Of a DNA stretch of 64,000 nucleotides, positions 1 to 8,918 are shown piece by piece. The notes beneath the pieces are model-generated. The model had not been told where the DNA came from. It worked only from the letters and a program-made list of their open reading frames with translations, and did not search any database. Within the stretch, counting starts at the first letter, position 1, and every line of letters begins with the position of its first letter. A program made the translations under genes and the position numbers. The stretch covers positions 1-64,000 of the forward strand of contig JODI01000031.1 of the NCBI GenBank assembly GCA_000720805.1. The letters run 5' to 3'. The stretch comes from Streptomyces violaceoruber. Its GTDB lineage: Bacteria > Actinomycetota > Actinomycetes > Streptomycetales > Streptomycetaceae.

Positions 1-504
1 GGGAGGGGGAGGTGGTGGGGCGGGTGGTCGGACGGGGGGACTGACGGGGACGGGGGCCTGACGGCGTCGGGTGCCTGACGGCGTCGGGTGCCTGACGGGG
101 TCGGGTGCCTGACGGGGTCGGGTGCCTGACGGGCTCCGGCGGGGCGTCGGGTTCGGCGGGGTGTCAGGTGAGGCATCGGGGCGGTTTCGGGCGTGGGTCT
201 GAGTCCGGCTGCGCGGCGAATTCGGCCCGAGCGGCCGGGACGAGGGCACGAACGGCCGGGACGGAAGGGGCCGGGGAGGTTTTGCGTGCCCGTTACCCCC
301 TGACTCCGCTGCCCCGCCCCGTCATACTGGCGTTGGGCGGACGCACGTACGAGACGCCGCGAGCGCACACCGCCAGCGCACCCGCAAGCACCGCCCGCCC
401 AGCCGCACACAGCCCCACAGACGAACCCGTAGCCGCACCTGTAGCCGCATCCGTAGCCACCCGTGTAGCCGCCCCTTTTCCGACCAGGATCCGGAGCCCG
501 TGGC
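1..504. other. Non-coding left edge
   Basis: I see no supportable gene here. The first 140 bases are G-rich and carry a short tandem repeat array. The last 150 bases are a C-rich stretch of GTAGCC/CCGTAGCC-like repeats leading to the start of the M56 peptidase gene. BlaR1-type peptidases are often preceded by a BlaI-type repressor gene, but none is visible inside the window. Confidence 0.5.
57..124. repeat. 17-bp tandem repeat, four copies
   Basis: Four head-to-tail copies of CCTGACGGSGTCGGGTG begin at 57, 74, 91 and 108. A decayed fifth copy begins at 125. The first two copies have C and the last two have G at the ninth position, which suggests stepwise duplication. No reading frame uses the array convincingly. 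Confidence 0.85.
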
Positions 505-1443
505 ATGATTTTCAGCCTGCTCCTGCTGAGTGCCGTCGCCCTGACGGCCGCCGTGCCGGTCCCGCGCGCCCTGACCCGGGCCGAGTGGCCCGAACGCGAC
601 CCGGTGGTCGCGCTGTGGGTGTGGCAGTGCCTGGTCGCCACGGTCCTGCTGTGCTGTATGACCGCGTTGGTACTGGGCGCCGCGGCCGTCTTCCACACCG
701 TCCGCGACCACGTCTTCGCCCCGGCTCCGCCCGCCGTGACCGCGGCCTACGACCTCTCCGCAGCACCGGCCTGGGCGGTCGCCCTGACACTGCTGCTGGC
801 CTGCGGGGCCGCGTGGACGACCGCGATGCTCGCCCGGGAACTCGTCGAGGCCCGTCGCCGCCGCGGCCAGGCCCGTGCGCACCTGCGTGAACGCGCCCCG
901 GACCTGCCGGCGGGGCTGCCCGCGGCGCGGGGCCCGCTGCTGGTGCTGGAGGACGAGTACCCGGACGCCTGGTGGTTGCCGGGCAGCCCGCCCCAGCTGA
1001 TCGTCACGACCGGTGCCCTGCACCGGCTGACCGACCACCAGCTCGACGCCGTCCTCACCCACGAACGCGGTCACGCCCGGGCCCGCCACGACTGGCTGCT
1101 GCACCTCTCCACCGCGCTGGCCACCGGCTTCCCGCAGGTACCGCTCTTCTCCCACTTCTGCGACCAGACCCATCGCCTGGTCGAACTCGCCGCCGACGAC
1201 ACGGCCTCCCGCCGCTGCGGCCACCTGACAACGGCCCTGGCCCTGATCGAACTCAACCAGCACCGGGGCGTCCTGTCCTGCGCCTCCACCCACCGTCTCC
1301 TCGGCGAACGCGTGGACCGCCTCCTGGAACCCCAGCCCCGTCTCGGCCCCCGGCACCGCCTCCTCACCACCACCGCGGCAGCCCTGGTCCCCCTCCTCCC
1401 CCTCCTCATCGCCTTTGCCCCGGGCCTGACAGCCCTGACCTGA
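505..1443 (+). CDS. M56 family (BlaR1-like) membrane zinc metallopeptidase
   Basis: The 312-residue protein has hydrophobic segments at about residues 1-15, 40-75 and 88-115 and another near the C-terminus (about 285-310). Between them is a cytoplasmic peptidase domain. The zinc motif appears as HERGH within THERGHARARHDW, about residue 190, and ELAADD downstream fits the third-ligand region of M48/M56 enzymes. In the family, BlaR1/MecR1 proteins sense beta-lactams and cleave a repressor, but this protein lacks a C-terminal penicillin-binding domain. It therefore belongs to the short actinobacterial M56 group of unknown target. Start ATG 505 follows GGAGCC. No regulator gene is adjacent in the window. 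Confidence 0.85.
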   Translation: MIFSLLLLSAVALTAAVPVPRALTRAEWPERDPVVALWVWQCLVATVLLCCMTALVLGAAAVFHTVRDHVFAPAPPAVTAAYDLSAAPAWAVALTLLLACGAAWTTAMLARELVEARRRRGQARAHLRERAPDLPAGLPAARGPLLVLEDEYPDAWWLPGSPPQLIVTTGALHRLTDHQLDAVLTHERGHARARHDWLLHLSTALATGFPQVPLFSHFCDQTHRLVELAADDTASRRCGHLTTALALIELNQHRGVLSCASTHRLLGERVDRLLEPQPRLGPRHRLLTTTAAALVPLLPLLIAFAPGLTALT

Positions 1444-1854
1444 CCTGACCCGGCTCCGGGCCACGGCCCCGCCCAGTTCCGGACGTCTGCACGGCCCAGC
1501 CGCACGCCAACGGCCCCCGAGCTGCGGCAGCCGCCCTTGCCCAGCCGCTCCGCCCAGCTGTGGGTCATCGTGTCGCCTGGCGGGTGGGGTCCCCGCTCGA
1601 GCGGAGCCGAGAGTGGGGAGGCACCCTGCCGACGCCGGGCCCGGGCCGCACGACCCACCCCTGCCGACGCCGGGCCCGGGCCGCACGACCCACCCCCAGC
1701 GCCGACCCATCCCAGCGCCAACACCGCCCCACGCCACGAACCCCGGGTGGCACATCTCCCCCCACCTTCAAAGAAACCCCAGTTCAACGGCTCGTCCGGC
1801 GGAGCCTCCGGTGGCGCAACACTCCCGCAACACAGCTTTCCCTACCACCTCGCT
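1444..1854. other. Intergenic region with a tandem duplication
   Basis: About 410 bases lie between the M56 gene and the GntR gene. They hold a 35-bp perfect tandem duplication. The sequence CTATGGT at 1853-1859 could be a -10-like element or an alternative start for the GntR gene. No gene or clear terminator was recognised. Confidence 0.5.
1626..1695. repeat. 35-bp perfect tandem duplication
   Basis: Bases 1626-1660 are repeated exactly at 1661-1695. Each copy contains the palindrome GCCGGGCCCGGGC-like core followed by CGCACGACCCACCC. Perfect identity suggests a recent duplication. Confidence 0.85.
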
Positions 1855-1866
1855 ATGGTTCGATCC

Positions 1867-2655
1867 ATGCCGCCCACCGACCGCATCCGAGACCACGCCG
1901 GCCAAGGCGCGACCACCGTCGCCGCCCACCGCACCCGACGTCGGCTGCGCGCGGACCAGGCCCGGCAACTCGCCGATCTCCTCCGTCACCAACTCCTCAC
2001 CGACGGTTTCCCGGACGGCACCCTCCCCCACGAGTCCGCCCTCGCCGCCGACTACCGCGCTTCCCGCAACACGGTCCGCCAAGCCCTGGACCTGCTCCGC
2101 GCGGAAGGTCTGGTCGAACGCCTCCCCAGCGTCGGCACCGTGGTCGTCGGCCAGAAGTACCCGCACGGCCTCGACCACCTGATGGGCCTCGCGGAGACCC
2201 TCCGCGAACACGGCCGCGTCACCAACGAGGTCCGCACCATGGGCCCGGCCCCGGCCCCCACCCCCGTAGCCGAACGCCTCCACGTCCCACCCGGCACCGA
2301 CGTCCTCTACATCGAACGCCTGCGCCGCCTCAACGGCCTCCCCCTCTCCCTCGACCTCACCTACATCCCCCTCGACCTCGGCACCGCCCTGCTCGCCGCC
2401 GACCTGGAGAACACCGACGTCTTCCGTCTCCTGGAGGCGATCACCGGACAGCGTCTCGGCCACGCCGAGATCACCCTGGAGGCGGTGAACGCGGACACCC
2501 ACTCCGCCGCCGTACTCGAAGCCCCCCGCGGCGCGGCCGTCCTCATGCTGGAACGCCTCACGCACCTCGCCGACGGCCGCCCCGTCGACCTGGAGTTCAT
2601 CCGCTTCCGCGGCGACCGCATCACGATGAGCGGCCTGCTGCACCGGTCCCTGTAA
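1867..2655 (+). CDS. GntR family transcriptional regulator with UTRA ligand domain (HutC subfamily)
   Basis: The 262-residue protein starts with a winged helix-turn-helix at about residues 20-90, with the recognition helix in SRNTVRQALDLLR. A UTRA effector-binding domain follows at about residues 105-260. HutC-type regulators usually repress the adjacent transport or catabolic operon until a small ligand binds. Five genes for a ferredoxin, an ABC importer and a flavoprotein follow on the same strand, beginning 53 bases downstream, so this is most likely their regulator. An alternative start at ATG 1855 would add four residues. No operator was identified with confidence. Confidence 0.88.
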   Translation: MPPTDRIRDHAGQGATTVAAHRTRRRLRADQARQLADLLRHQLLTDGFPDGTLPHESALAADYRASRNTVRQALDLLRAEGLVERLPSVGTVVVGQKYPHGLDHLMGLAETLREHGRVTNEVRTMGPAPAPTPVAERLHVPPGTDVLYIERLRRLNGLPLSLDLTYIPLDLGTALLAADLENTDVFRLLEAITGQRLGHAEITLEAVNADTHSAAVLEAPRGAAVLMLERLTHLADGRPVDLEFIRFRGDRITMSGLLHRSL

Positions 2656-2708
2656 AGCACCACCCTCCTGCTCAACGCCCCTGCCTGCGCACCTTCCTGG
2701 AGACAGCC

Positions 2709-2936
2709 ATGCCCTTGGCGCCCCAGCGGGCCGACGTGCCCGTGACCATCGACGAGTCGAAGTGCATCGACGGCTGCACCCTCTGCGTGGACATGTGCCC
2801 GCTGGACTCCCTCGCCATCGACGAGAGCAACGGCAAGGCCTACATGCACGTCGACGAGTGCTGGTACTGCGGCCCGTGCGCGGCCCGCTGTCCCACCGGA
2901 GCCGTCACGGTCAACATGCCCTACCTCCTCCGGTGA
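2709..2936 (+). CDS. Two-[4Fe-4S] ferredoxin, AprB-like
   Basis: The 75-residue protein carries two iron-sulfur motifs. The first is CIDGCTLCVDMCP (Cys 19, 23, 26, 30), with a three-residue first gap. The second is CWYCGPCAARCP (Cys 51, 54, 57, 61). The second motif with its aromatic residues and the closing PYLLR resemble the beta subunit of adenylylsulfate reductase (AprB), without AprB's C-terminal extension. It is the probable electron partner of the AprA-like flavoprotein encoded at the end of the same operon. The start ATG follows GGAGACAGCC. The transporter lipoprotein gene begins 16 bases after its stop. Confidence 0.88.
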   Translation: MPLAPQRADVPVTIDESKCIDGCTLCVDMCPLDSLAIDESNGKAYMHVDECWYCGPCAARCPTGAVTVNMPYLLR

Positions 2937-2952
2937 GAGGCCTCCCACTCCC

Positions 2953-4296
2953 ATGAAACACACAGCTGCTGCCACGTCCGCCGTCCTTCTCCTCCTCCCG
3001 CTCACGGCCTGCGGCGGCACCGCCGAGGCCGGTGACGGCTCCATGATCACCGTGACCGTCGGCTACCAGTCCAAGACGATCAACACGGTCACCGCCGGAA
3101 CCCTCCTTCGCTCCCTCGGTTACTTCGAGAAGCAGCTCGACGCCCTCCACGACGGCCACACCTACAAGGTCGACTGGCAGGACTACGCCACCGGCGCTCC
3201 CATCACCGCCCAGATGACCGCCGGGAAGATCGACATCGGCTCGATGGGCGACTTCCCGCTCCTCATCAACGCGGCCCGCGGCAAGCAGCTCGGCAAGCCC
3301 ACCCGGCTGGTCTCGGTCACCGGCTACAACCTCCGCGGCGGCCTCAACACGATCGTCACCTCCCCGGACTCCAAGCTCGGCTCGCTCGAGGACCTCCGCG
3401 GCAAGAAGGTGTCGACGAGCATCGGTTCGGCCGCCGACGGCACCCTCGTGCGCGCCCTGCAACGCGCCGGCCTCGACCCCGACAAGGACATCGAGAAGCT
3501 CAACCAGCAGCCCGCGGTGGGTGCTTCGGCCCTCGCCGCAGGCAGCACGGACGCGCTCTCACAGTTCGTCGCCTGGCCCGGCCTGCTCGCCTTCCAGGGC
3601 AAGGCGAAAGCCCTGTACGACGGCGCCCAGCTGAACCTCCCCACGTTCCACGGCGTCACCGCCCGCGAGGACTTCGCGAAGAAGCGTCCAGCCGTCCTGG
3701 AGGCCTTCCTCAAGGCCCAGTCCGAGGCCACCGACTACCTCACCGAACACCCGGTGACCGCCGCCGAGAAGGTCGCCCGGGCCACCAGCCTGCCCGCCGA
3801 GGTCGTCTACCTCTACAACGGCGCCCACGGCATCGCCACCTTCGACCCGGCGATCAAGCCCCAGCTCGTCTCCGCCCTGAAGGAGGACGTGTCCGTCCTG
3901 AAGTCGGCCAAGCTCACCGGCTACGTGGACGTGGACGCCTTCGTCGACGACCAGTACGTCAGGAAGGCCCTCGGCTCGACGTACACCAAACGCCTCGCCG
4001 CGACCCCCGCACCCGCCGCGAGCGAGGTCTGGCCCAAGGGCGCGACCACGACCCGTACCTTCAAGTCCCCTGCTGAACTGCTGAGTTACGTCGGCAAGCA
4101 CCGGTCCGGCATCCGGGCCGCCTACGTCCCCGACGCCACCACGGGCACCCTCTGGTTCGCCGACAAGGCGATCTGGGTGACCGACGGCGACCAGCTTCTC
4201 CCCTTCGTCGCCCCGTCCACCGCGCAGTCGTACGTCGCCGAACACGGCGGCGCCCGCGTCATCACATACGCCGACGCAATGGAGCGGGCGTCGTGA
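2953..4296 (+). CDS. ABC transporter substrate-binding lipoprotein with C-terminal NosL-like domain
   Basis: The 447-residue protein has a lipoprotein signal (LLLLPLTAC, lipid-modified Cys 20). A SsuA/TauA/NMT1-type binding fold follows, to about residue 345, including GKIDIGSMGDFPLL and the GKKVSTSIGSAADG stretch. Such proteins bind sulfonates, taurine, nitrate or pyrimidine precursors, and the substrate cannot be read here. Unusually, residues about 370-447 form an extra domain. Its pattern (AYVPDATTGTLWFADKAIW, then AQSYVAEHGGARVITYADA) resembles the NosL family, known for copper delivery to nitrous-oxide reductase, but I see no obvious Met/Cys copper site. Its stop overlaps the permease start (GTGA). 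Confidence 0.85.
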   Translation: MKHTAAATSAVLLLLPLTACGGTAEAGDGSMITVTVGYQSKTINTVTAGTLLRSLGYFEKQLDALHDGHTYKVDWQDYATGAPITAQMTAGKIDIGSMGDFPLLINAARGKQLGKPTRLVSVTGYNLRGGLNTIVTSPDSKLGSLEDLRGKKVSTSIGSAADGTLVRALQRAGLDPDKDIEKLNQQPAVGASALAAGSTDALSQFVAWPGLLAFQGKAKALYDGAQLNLPTFHGVTAREDFAKKRPAVLEAFLKAQSEATDYLTEHPVTAAEKVARATSLPAEVVYLYNGAHGIATFDPAIKPQLVSALKEDVSVLKSAKLTGYVDVDAFVDDQYVRKALGSTYTKRLAATPAPAASEVWPKGATTTRTFKSPAELLSYVGKHRSGIRAAYVPDATTGTLWFADKAIWVTDGDQLLPFVAPSTAQSYVAEHGGARVITYADAMERAS

Positions 4297-5204
4297 CCGC
4301 GCCGCCGCCGGCCGGGAACACACCCCGATATCCGCGCCAGGCCCGCCGCTACGCTCTGCGACTCGTCTCCCTCGCCGCCACCCTCGGCCTCTGGCAGCTG
4401 TTGACCAGTGCGAACGTCGACCTGTGGCTGCGCTTCTCGCAGTTCCCCACCGTCGCCGACGTGGCCCGCGCCTTCGCCGACCGGCTCTCCGGCCCCGACT
4501 ACTGGACGGACCTCACCGATAGCCTCACCCGCATCCTCACCGGCTTCCTCCTCGCCGCCGTCCTGGGCGTGGCGACCGGCGTACTCGTGGCCCGCTCCCG
4601 CCTCGCCGAGGACCTGCTCGGCCCGCTGCTGGAAGTGGTCCGCCCGATCCCGGCGATCGCCCTGGTCCCCGTCGCGATCCTCCTCTTCCCCTCCAACGAA
4701 CAGGGCATCGTCTTCATCACCTGCACCGCCGCCTTCTTCCCGGTCCTGGTCTCCACCCGGCACGCGGTCCGTGCGCTGACCCCCGTCTGGGAGGAGGCGG
4801 TGCTCACCATGGGCGGCGGCCGCTGGCGAATCCTCGGCTCGGTCGTCCTGCCGGGCGCGCTGCCCGGCATCTTCGGCGGCCTGTCGGTCGGTATCGGCGT
4901 GTCGTGGATCTGTGTGATCTCCGCCGAGATGATCTCCGGCCAGTACGGCGTCGGCTACCGCACCTGGCAGGACTACACGGTCGTCGACTACCCCGGCGTG
5001 TTCGTCGGCATGGTCACCATCGGCATCCTCGGGTGGCTCACCTCCACGGCCGTGGAGCTGCTGGGCCGTCGCCTGACCCGTTGGCTGCCCCGCACGTCGT
5101 ACGTCCCCGGGGGGCGCGCTCCCCGGGCCCGGGGTTTCGGCCCCACCCCCGTGGCGGCGCGTCCCGAGGCCAAGCAGGAGGTGGCCCATGACCAGCTCGT
5201 CTGA
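4293..5204 (+). CDS. ABC transporter permease (SsuC/TauC type)
   Basis: The 303-residue inner-membrane protein has about six transmembrane segments and the BPD-type cytoplasmic loop EEAVLTMGGGRWRILGSVV, the EAA motif that docks on the ATPase. It forms the channel for the substrate captured by the preceding lipoprotein. The GTG start at 4293 overlaps the lipoprotein stop by four bases. Its last 17 bases overlap the ATPase gene, which indicates translational coupling. Confidence 0.92.
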   Translation: MTAPPPAGNTPRYPRQARRYALRLVSLAATLGLWQLLTSANVDLWLRFSQFPTVADVARAFADRLSGPDYWTDLTDSLTRILTGFLLAAVLGVATGVLVARSRLAEDLLGPLLEVVRPIPAIALVPVAILLFPSNEQGIVFITCTAAFFPVLVSTRHAVRALTPVWEEAVLTMGGGRWRILGSVVLPGALPGIFGGLSVGIGVSWICVISAEMISGQYGVGYRTWQDYTVVDYPGVFVGMVTIGILGWLTSTAVELLGRRLTRWLPRTSYVPGGRAPRARGFGPTPVAARPEAKQEVAHDQLV

Positions 5205-5967
5205 GGTCCGACCGGCGCAGCGAGGGCGGGAGCGGGCCGGTGCCGGGCTCGCCCTGCGCGGGGCCACGCTCGGCCGCCCGGGCGTGCCCGTGCTGGGGGG
5301 CGTGGACCTCGAAGTGGTATCCGGCGAGATCCTCTCGGTCGTCGGTCCCTCGGGTTGCGGCAAGTCGACGCTGCTGCGCACCCTCGCGGGGCTGCTGCCT
5401 CCACTCGTCGGCGCGGCCACCCAGGACGGCAGTCCGCTGACGGGCCCCGCCGCCGACCGCGCTCTGGTCTTCCAGGAGGACGCCCTCCTGCCCTGGCGCA
5501 CCCTGCGCGCCAACGTCGAGCTCCCGCTCGCCATCAGCGGAGTGCCACGCAACGAACGCCGTGCCCAGGCCGCGTCCTGGCTCGACCGGGTCGGACTCGC
5601 CGACCTCGCCCGGCAGTTGCCGCACCGCGTATCCGGGGGCCAGCGCCAGCGCGCACAACTTGCCCGCGCCCTCGCCGCGCGCCCGCGCGCCGTCCTGATG
5701 GACGAACCGTTCGGCGCCCTCGACGCCCAGACCCGCGCCGGCATGCAGGACCTGCTGGTCGAGGTGCTGCGCGGCACCGGCGCGACCGTCGTCTTCGTCA
5801 CCCACGACGTGGACGAGGCCCTCTTCCTGGGCGACCGCGTGGCCCTTCTCGGCTCCGGCCGGCTCACCGCCGTACGCGACATCCCGCGCCCGCGCGACCG
5901 TGCGGCGCACGACGACCCGGCACACGTGGCGCTGCGGCGTGACGTCCTGACCTCCCTGAGCAACTGA
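5188..5967 (+). CDS. ABC transporter ATP-binding protein (SsuB/TauB type)
   Basis: The 259-residue nucleotide-binding subunit has all the usual motifs in order: Walker A GPSGCGKST, Q-loop VFQEDALLPW, signature VSGGQRQRAQLARAL, Walker B AVLMDEPFGALD and switch His in VTHDVDEAL. It powers the import complex formed with the two upstream products. Start ATG 5188 lies inside the permease gene, after AGGAGG at 5177-5182. The flavoprotein gene starts 11 bases after its stop. Confidence 0.93.
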   Translation: MTSSSEVRPAQRGRERAGAGLALRGATLGRPGVPVLGGVDLEVVSGEILSVVGPSGCGKSTLLRTLAGLLPPLVGAATQDGSPLTGPAADRALVFQEDALLPWRTLRANVELPLAISGVPRNERRAQAASWLDRVGLADLARQLPHRVSGGQRQRAQLARALAARPRAVLMDEPFGALDAQTRAGMQDLLVEVLRGTGATVVFVTHDVDEALFLGDRVALLGSGRLTAVRDIPRPRDRAAHDDPAHVALRRDVLTSLSN

Positions 5968-5978
5968 AAGGCACCCCG

Positions 5979-8918
5979 GTGGACACCCTCACGGAGATTC
6001 CGGCCCTCACCGACGCCGAGGAGCTGACCTGCGACGTCCTCGTCATCGGCGGCGGCACCGCCGGCACCATGGCCGCCCTGACCGCAGCCGAGCACGGCGC
6101 GGACGTGCTCCTGCTGGAGAAGGCCCACGTCCGCCACTCCGGCGCCCTCGCCATGGGCATGGACGGCGTCAACAACGCGGTGATCCCGGGCCGCGCCGAA
6201 CCCGACGACTACGTCGCCGAGATCACCCGCGCCAACGACGGCATCGTCGACCAGTCCACCGTCCGCCAGACCGCGACCCGCGGCTTCGCCATGGTGCAGC
6301 GCCTGGAGTCGTACGGCGTGAAGTTCGAGAAGGACGAGCACGGCGACTACGCGGTCCGCCAGGTCCACCGCTCCGGTTCCTACGTGCTGCCGATGCCTGA
6401 GGGCAAGGACGTCAAGAAGGTCCTGTACCGGCAGTTGCGGCGGCGGGAGATGCGGGAGCGGATCCGGATCGAGAACCGGGTGATGCCGGTGCGCGTGCTG
6501 ACGTCCCCGGAGGACGGGCGCGCCGTCGGAGCGGCCGGCTTCAACACCCGTACGGGACAGTTCGTCACCGTCCGCGCGGGCGCGGTCATCCTCGCCACCG
6601 GCGCCTGCGGCCGCCTCGGCCTGCCCGCCTCCGGCTACCTCTACGGCACGTACGAGAACCCGACCAACGCGGGCGACGGCTACGCCATGGCCTACCACGC
6701 GGGTGCCGAGCTCACCGGCATCGAGTGCTTCCAGATCAACCCGCTGATCAAGGACTACAACGGCCCGGCCTGCGCCTACGTCGCCAACCCGTTCGGCGGC
6801 TACCAGGTCAACCGCCACGGCGAACGCTTCGTCGACTCCGACTACTGGTCCGGCCAGATGATGGCCGAGTTCGCGGCGGAGGTGGCCTCCGACCGGGGCC
6901 CGGTCTACCTGAAGCTGAGCCACCTCCCGGAGGAGTCGGTCTCGGCGCTGGAGTCGATCCTGCACTCCACCGAGCGCCCCACCCGCGGCACCTTCCACTC
7001 CGGCCGCGGGCACGACTACCGCACCCACGACATCGAGATGCACATCTCCGAGATCGGCCTGTGCGGCGGCCACTCGGCCTCGGGAGTCCGCGTCGACGAC
7101 CACGCCCGCACGACCGTCCCCCGCCTGTACGCCGCCGGCGACCTGGCCTGCGTCCCGCACAACTACATGATCGGCGCGTTCGTCTTCGGCGACCTGGCGG
7201 GCGCGGACGCCTCCCAGTACGCGCCGTACGAGGGCGAGCTCTCCCCGGACCAGCTCCGGGAGGCCCACGAGCTGATCTACCGCCCGCTGCACCACCCGGA
7301 CGGCCCGCCGCAACCCCAGGTCGAGTACAAGCTGCGCCGCTTCGTGAACGACTACGTGGCCCCGCCGAAGTCCGGCGCCCGTCTCTCCCTGGCCGTGGAA
7401 GCGTTCGAGCGGATGCGCGCCGACATCGCGGAGATGGGTGCCCGCACCCCGCACGAGCTGATGCGCTGCGCGGAGGTCACCTTCATCCGCGACTGCGCGG
7501 AGATGGCCGCCCGCGCCTCCCTGGCCCGCACGGAGTCCCGCTGGGGCCTCTACCACGACCGCCTCGACCACCCTCATCGCGACGACGCGTCCTGGTTCCA
7601 CCACCTCGATCTGCACAAGTCCCCCTCTGGTGCGATGGAGTTCACGGCCCGTCCCGTGGCTCCCTATCTCGTCCCGATCGAGGAGTTCACCCCGACCGGT
7701 GGTCCTTCCCGGCACCTCGGCGAGGTGCACGCCGAGCAAGTGGCGACGGCGGGGGCACGGGAGGTGGCACCGGTGGCCCGGGAACGGACGCCCACCGCGG
7801 ACACCGGGACCGACCACGCTGTCGCCGTTCCGGAGATCGGCGGACTCGCCGTCGGGACCGATGCGGCCGCTCACCCCGGAGCCGATGTCCACGCGGGGAC
7901 CATCGCTGTCACCGAGGCCGACGCCCCGACCTCACCCCGCCTGCTCACCCTCCTCGCCCTTGCCGAGGAGGAGCCCGAACTCACCTCCCTCCAGCCCTAC
8001 TTGACCGACCCCGACCCGACCGTCCGCCGGACCGCCGTCACCGTCCTCACGGAGACCGCCCCGCCCGGAACCGGACCGGCCCTCGCCGCGCTCCTGTCCG
8101 ACACTCACCCCGGCGTCCGCTCCGCCGCGGCCGCCTCACTGCGCGAACTCGTCGAGACTCTGCCGCCCGAGCCGGCCCTCCGCGACCGCCTCGCCGCCGC
8201 GGTGTCCGGCGCCGACGCCGTCGTCCGGGCGACCGCCCTGGACGTGTTGCGGGCGCTGCGCCTGGGCCACGCCGACCTGTTCGCGGGCTCCCTGTCGGAC
8301 TCCGACATCTCCGTCCGCATCGAGGCCGTACGCGCCCTCGTGTCCGTGGACGCCGTCGCCCAGTTGGCCCACGCGGCCACCACCGACCCGTCCCGCGAGG
8401 TCCGCGTCCAGATCGCCAAGGCCCTGGCCACGGTGACCACGGGACACCCGACCGACACCCCGGCCACCGACCGCCCGGACACCTCGGCCGGCACCCCGAC
8501 CGCCCCCGATTCCGCTGCCGGAGCCGCAGTCCCGGACACAGCCGAGGTCGTCCCGGCCGTCCAGGCGGCCCTCACGGAGCTGACGAGTGACCCCGACGCC
8601 CTGGTGCGCGCCGCCGCCTACAGTGCGCTGGGCACCACCGGCTGCCCTCCACCGCTGGCCGCCCGCGCCACGTCCGCCCTGTCCGACCCCACCTGGCAGG
8701 TTCGGGCCGGCGCCGCCACCGCCCTGGCCGCGGCGAACCCCGAAGCGGCCGTCCCCGCCCTGGCCAAGGCCCTGGCCGACCCGAACGCCGACGTCCGCAA
8801 GGCCGCCGTCCTGGCCCTGACCCGGCACACGGGCACCGAGAACGCCCTCGCGGCCCTTGCCACGGCCACCACCGACTCCGACGCGGACGTCAGGGCGTAC
8901 GCGACCCGGTCTCTCTGA
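5979..8918 (+). CDS. AprA/fumarate-reductase-like flavoprotein fused to HEAT repeats
   Basis: This 979-residue protein has two parts. Residues about 20-575 form an FAD_binding_2 flavoprotein: the dinucleotide fold VIGGGTAGTMAALTAAEHG, GMDGVNNAVIPG with DDYV (a layout like AprA), GECFQINPL-type central strands and the closing LYAAGDLA. After an acidic, proline-rich linker (about 576-645), residues about 646-979 are at least seven HEAT-type helical repeats with DPDPTVRRTAV, DTHPGVRSAAA, DPNADVRKAAV and similar phrases. Known members reduce or oxidise fumarate, succinate or adenylylsulfate. Operon context with an AprB-like ferredoxin suggests a two-subunit oxidoreductase acting on the imported compound. 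GTG start follows AAAGG. The HEAT part probably binds protein (inference). Confidence 0.88.
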   Translation: MDTLTEIPALTDAEELTCDVLVIGGGTAGTMAALTAAEHGADVLLLEKAHVRHSGALAMGMDGVNNAVIPGRAEPDDYVAEITRANDGIVDQSTVRQTATRGFAMVQRLESYGVKFEKDEHGDYAVRQVHRSGSYVLPMPEGKDVKKVLYRQLRRREMRERIRIENRVMPVRVLTSPEDGRAVGAAGFNTRTGQFVTVRAGAVILATGACGRLGLPASGYLYGTYENPTNAGDGYAMAYHAGAELTGIECFQINPLIKDYNGPACAYVANPFGGYQVNRHGERFVDSDYWSGQMMAEFAAEVASDRGPVYLKLSHLPEESVSALESILHSTERPTRGTFHSGRGHDYRTHDIEMHISEIGLCGGHSASGVRVDDHARTTVPRLYAAGDLACVPHNYMIGAFVFGDLAGADASQYAPYEGELSPDQLREAHELIYRPLHHPDGPPQPQVEYKLRRFVNDYVAPPKSGARLSLAVEAFERMRADIAEMGARTPHELMRCAEVTFIRDCAEMAARASLARTESRWGLYHDRLDHPHRDDASWFHHLDLHKSPSGAMEFTARPVAPYLVPIEEFTPTGGPSRHLGEVHAEQVATAGAREVAPVARERTPTADTGTDHAVAVPEIGGLAVGTDAAAHPGADVHAGTIAVTEADAPTSPRLLTLLALAEEEPELTSLQPYLTDPDPTVRRTAVTVLTETAPPGTGPALAALLSDTHPGVRSAAAASLRELVETLPPEPALRDRLAAAVSGADAVVRATALDVLRALRLGHADLFAGSLSDSDISVRIEAVRALVSVDAVAQLAHAATTDPSREVRVQIAKALATVTTGHPTDTPATDRPDTSAGTPTAPDSAAGAAVPDTAEVVPAVQAALTELTSDPDALVRAAAYSALGTTGCPPPLAARATSALSDPTWQVRAGAATALAAANPEAAVPALAKALADPNADVRKAAVLALTRHTGTENALAALATATTDSDADVRAYATRSL

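Noticed and set aside
57..124. Short regular repeats as a CRISPR array
   Set aside because: Units are contiguous with no spacers and no cas genes are present.
1857..1866. GGTTCGATCC, resembling a tRNA T-arm
   Set aside because: No acceptor, D or anticodon arms can be formed from the flanking sequence, and the GntR start immediately follows.
4122..7892. A 1256-codon open frame on the minus strand opposite the transporter and flavoprotein genes
   Set aside because: Its translation is low-complexity Gly/Val/Asp/Arg typical of antisense frames in very GC-rich DNA, with no domain, and the plus strand holds clear families throughout.
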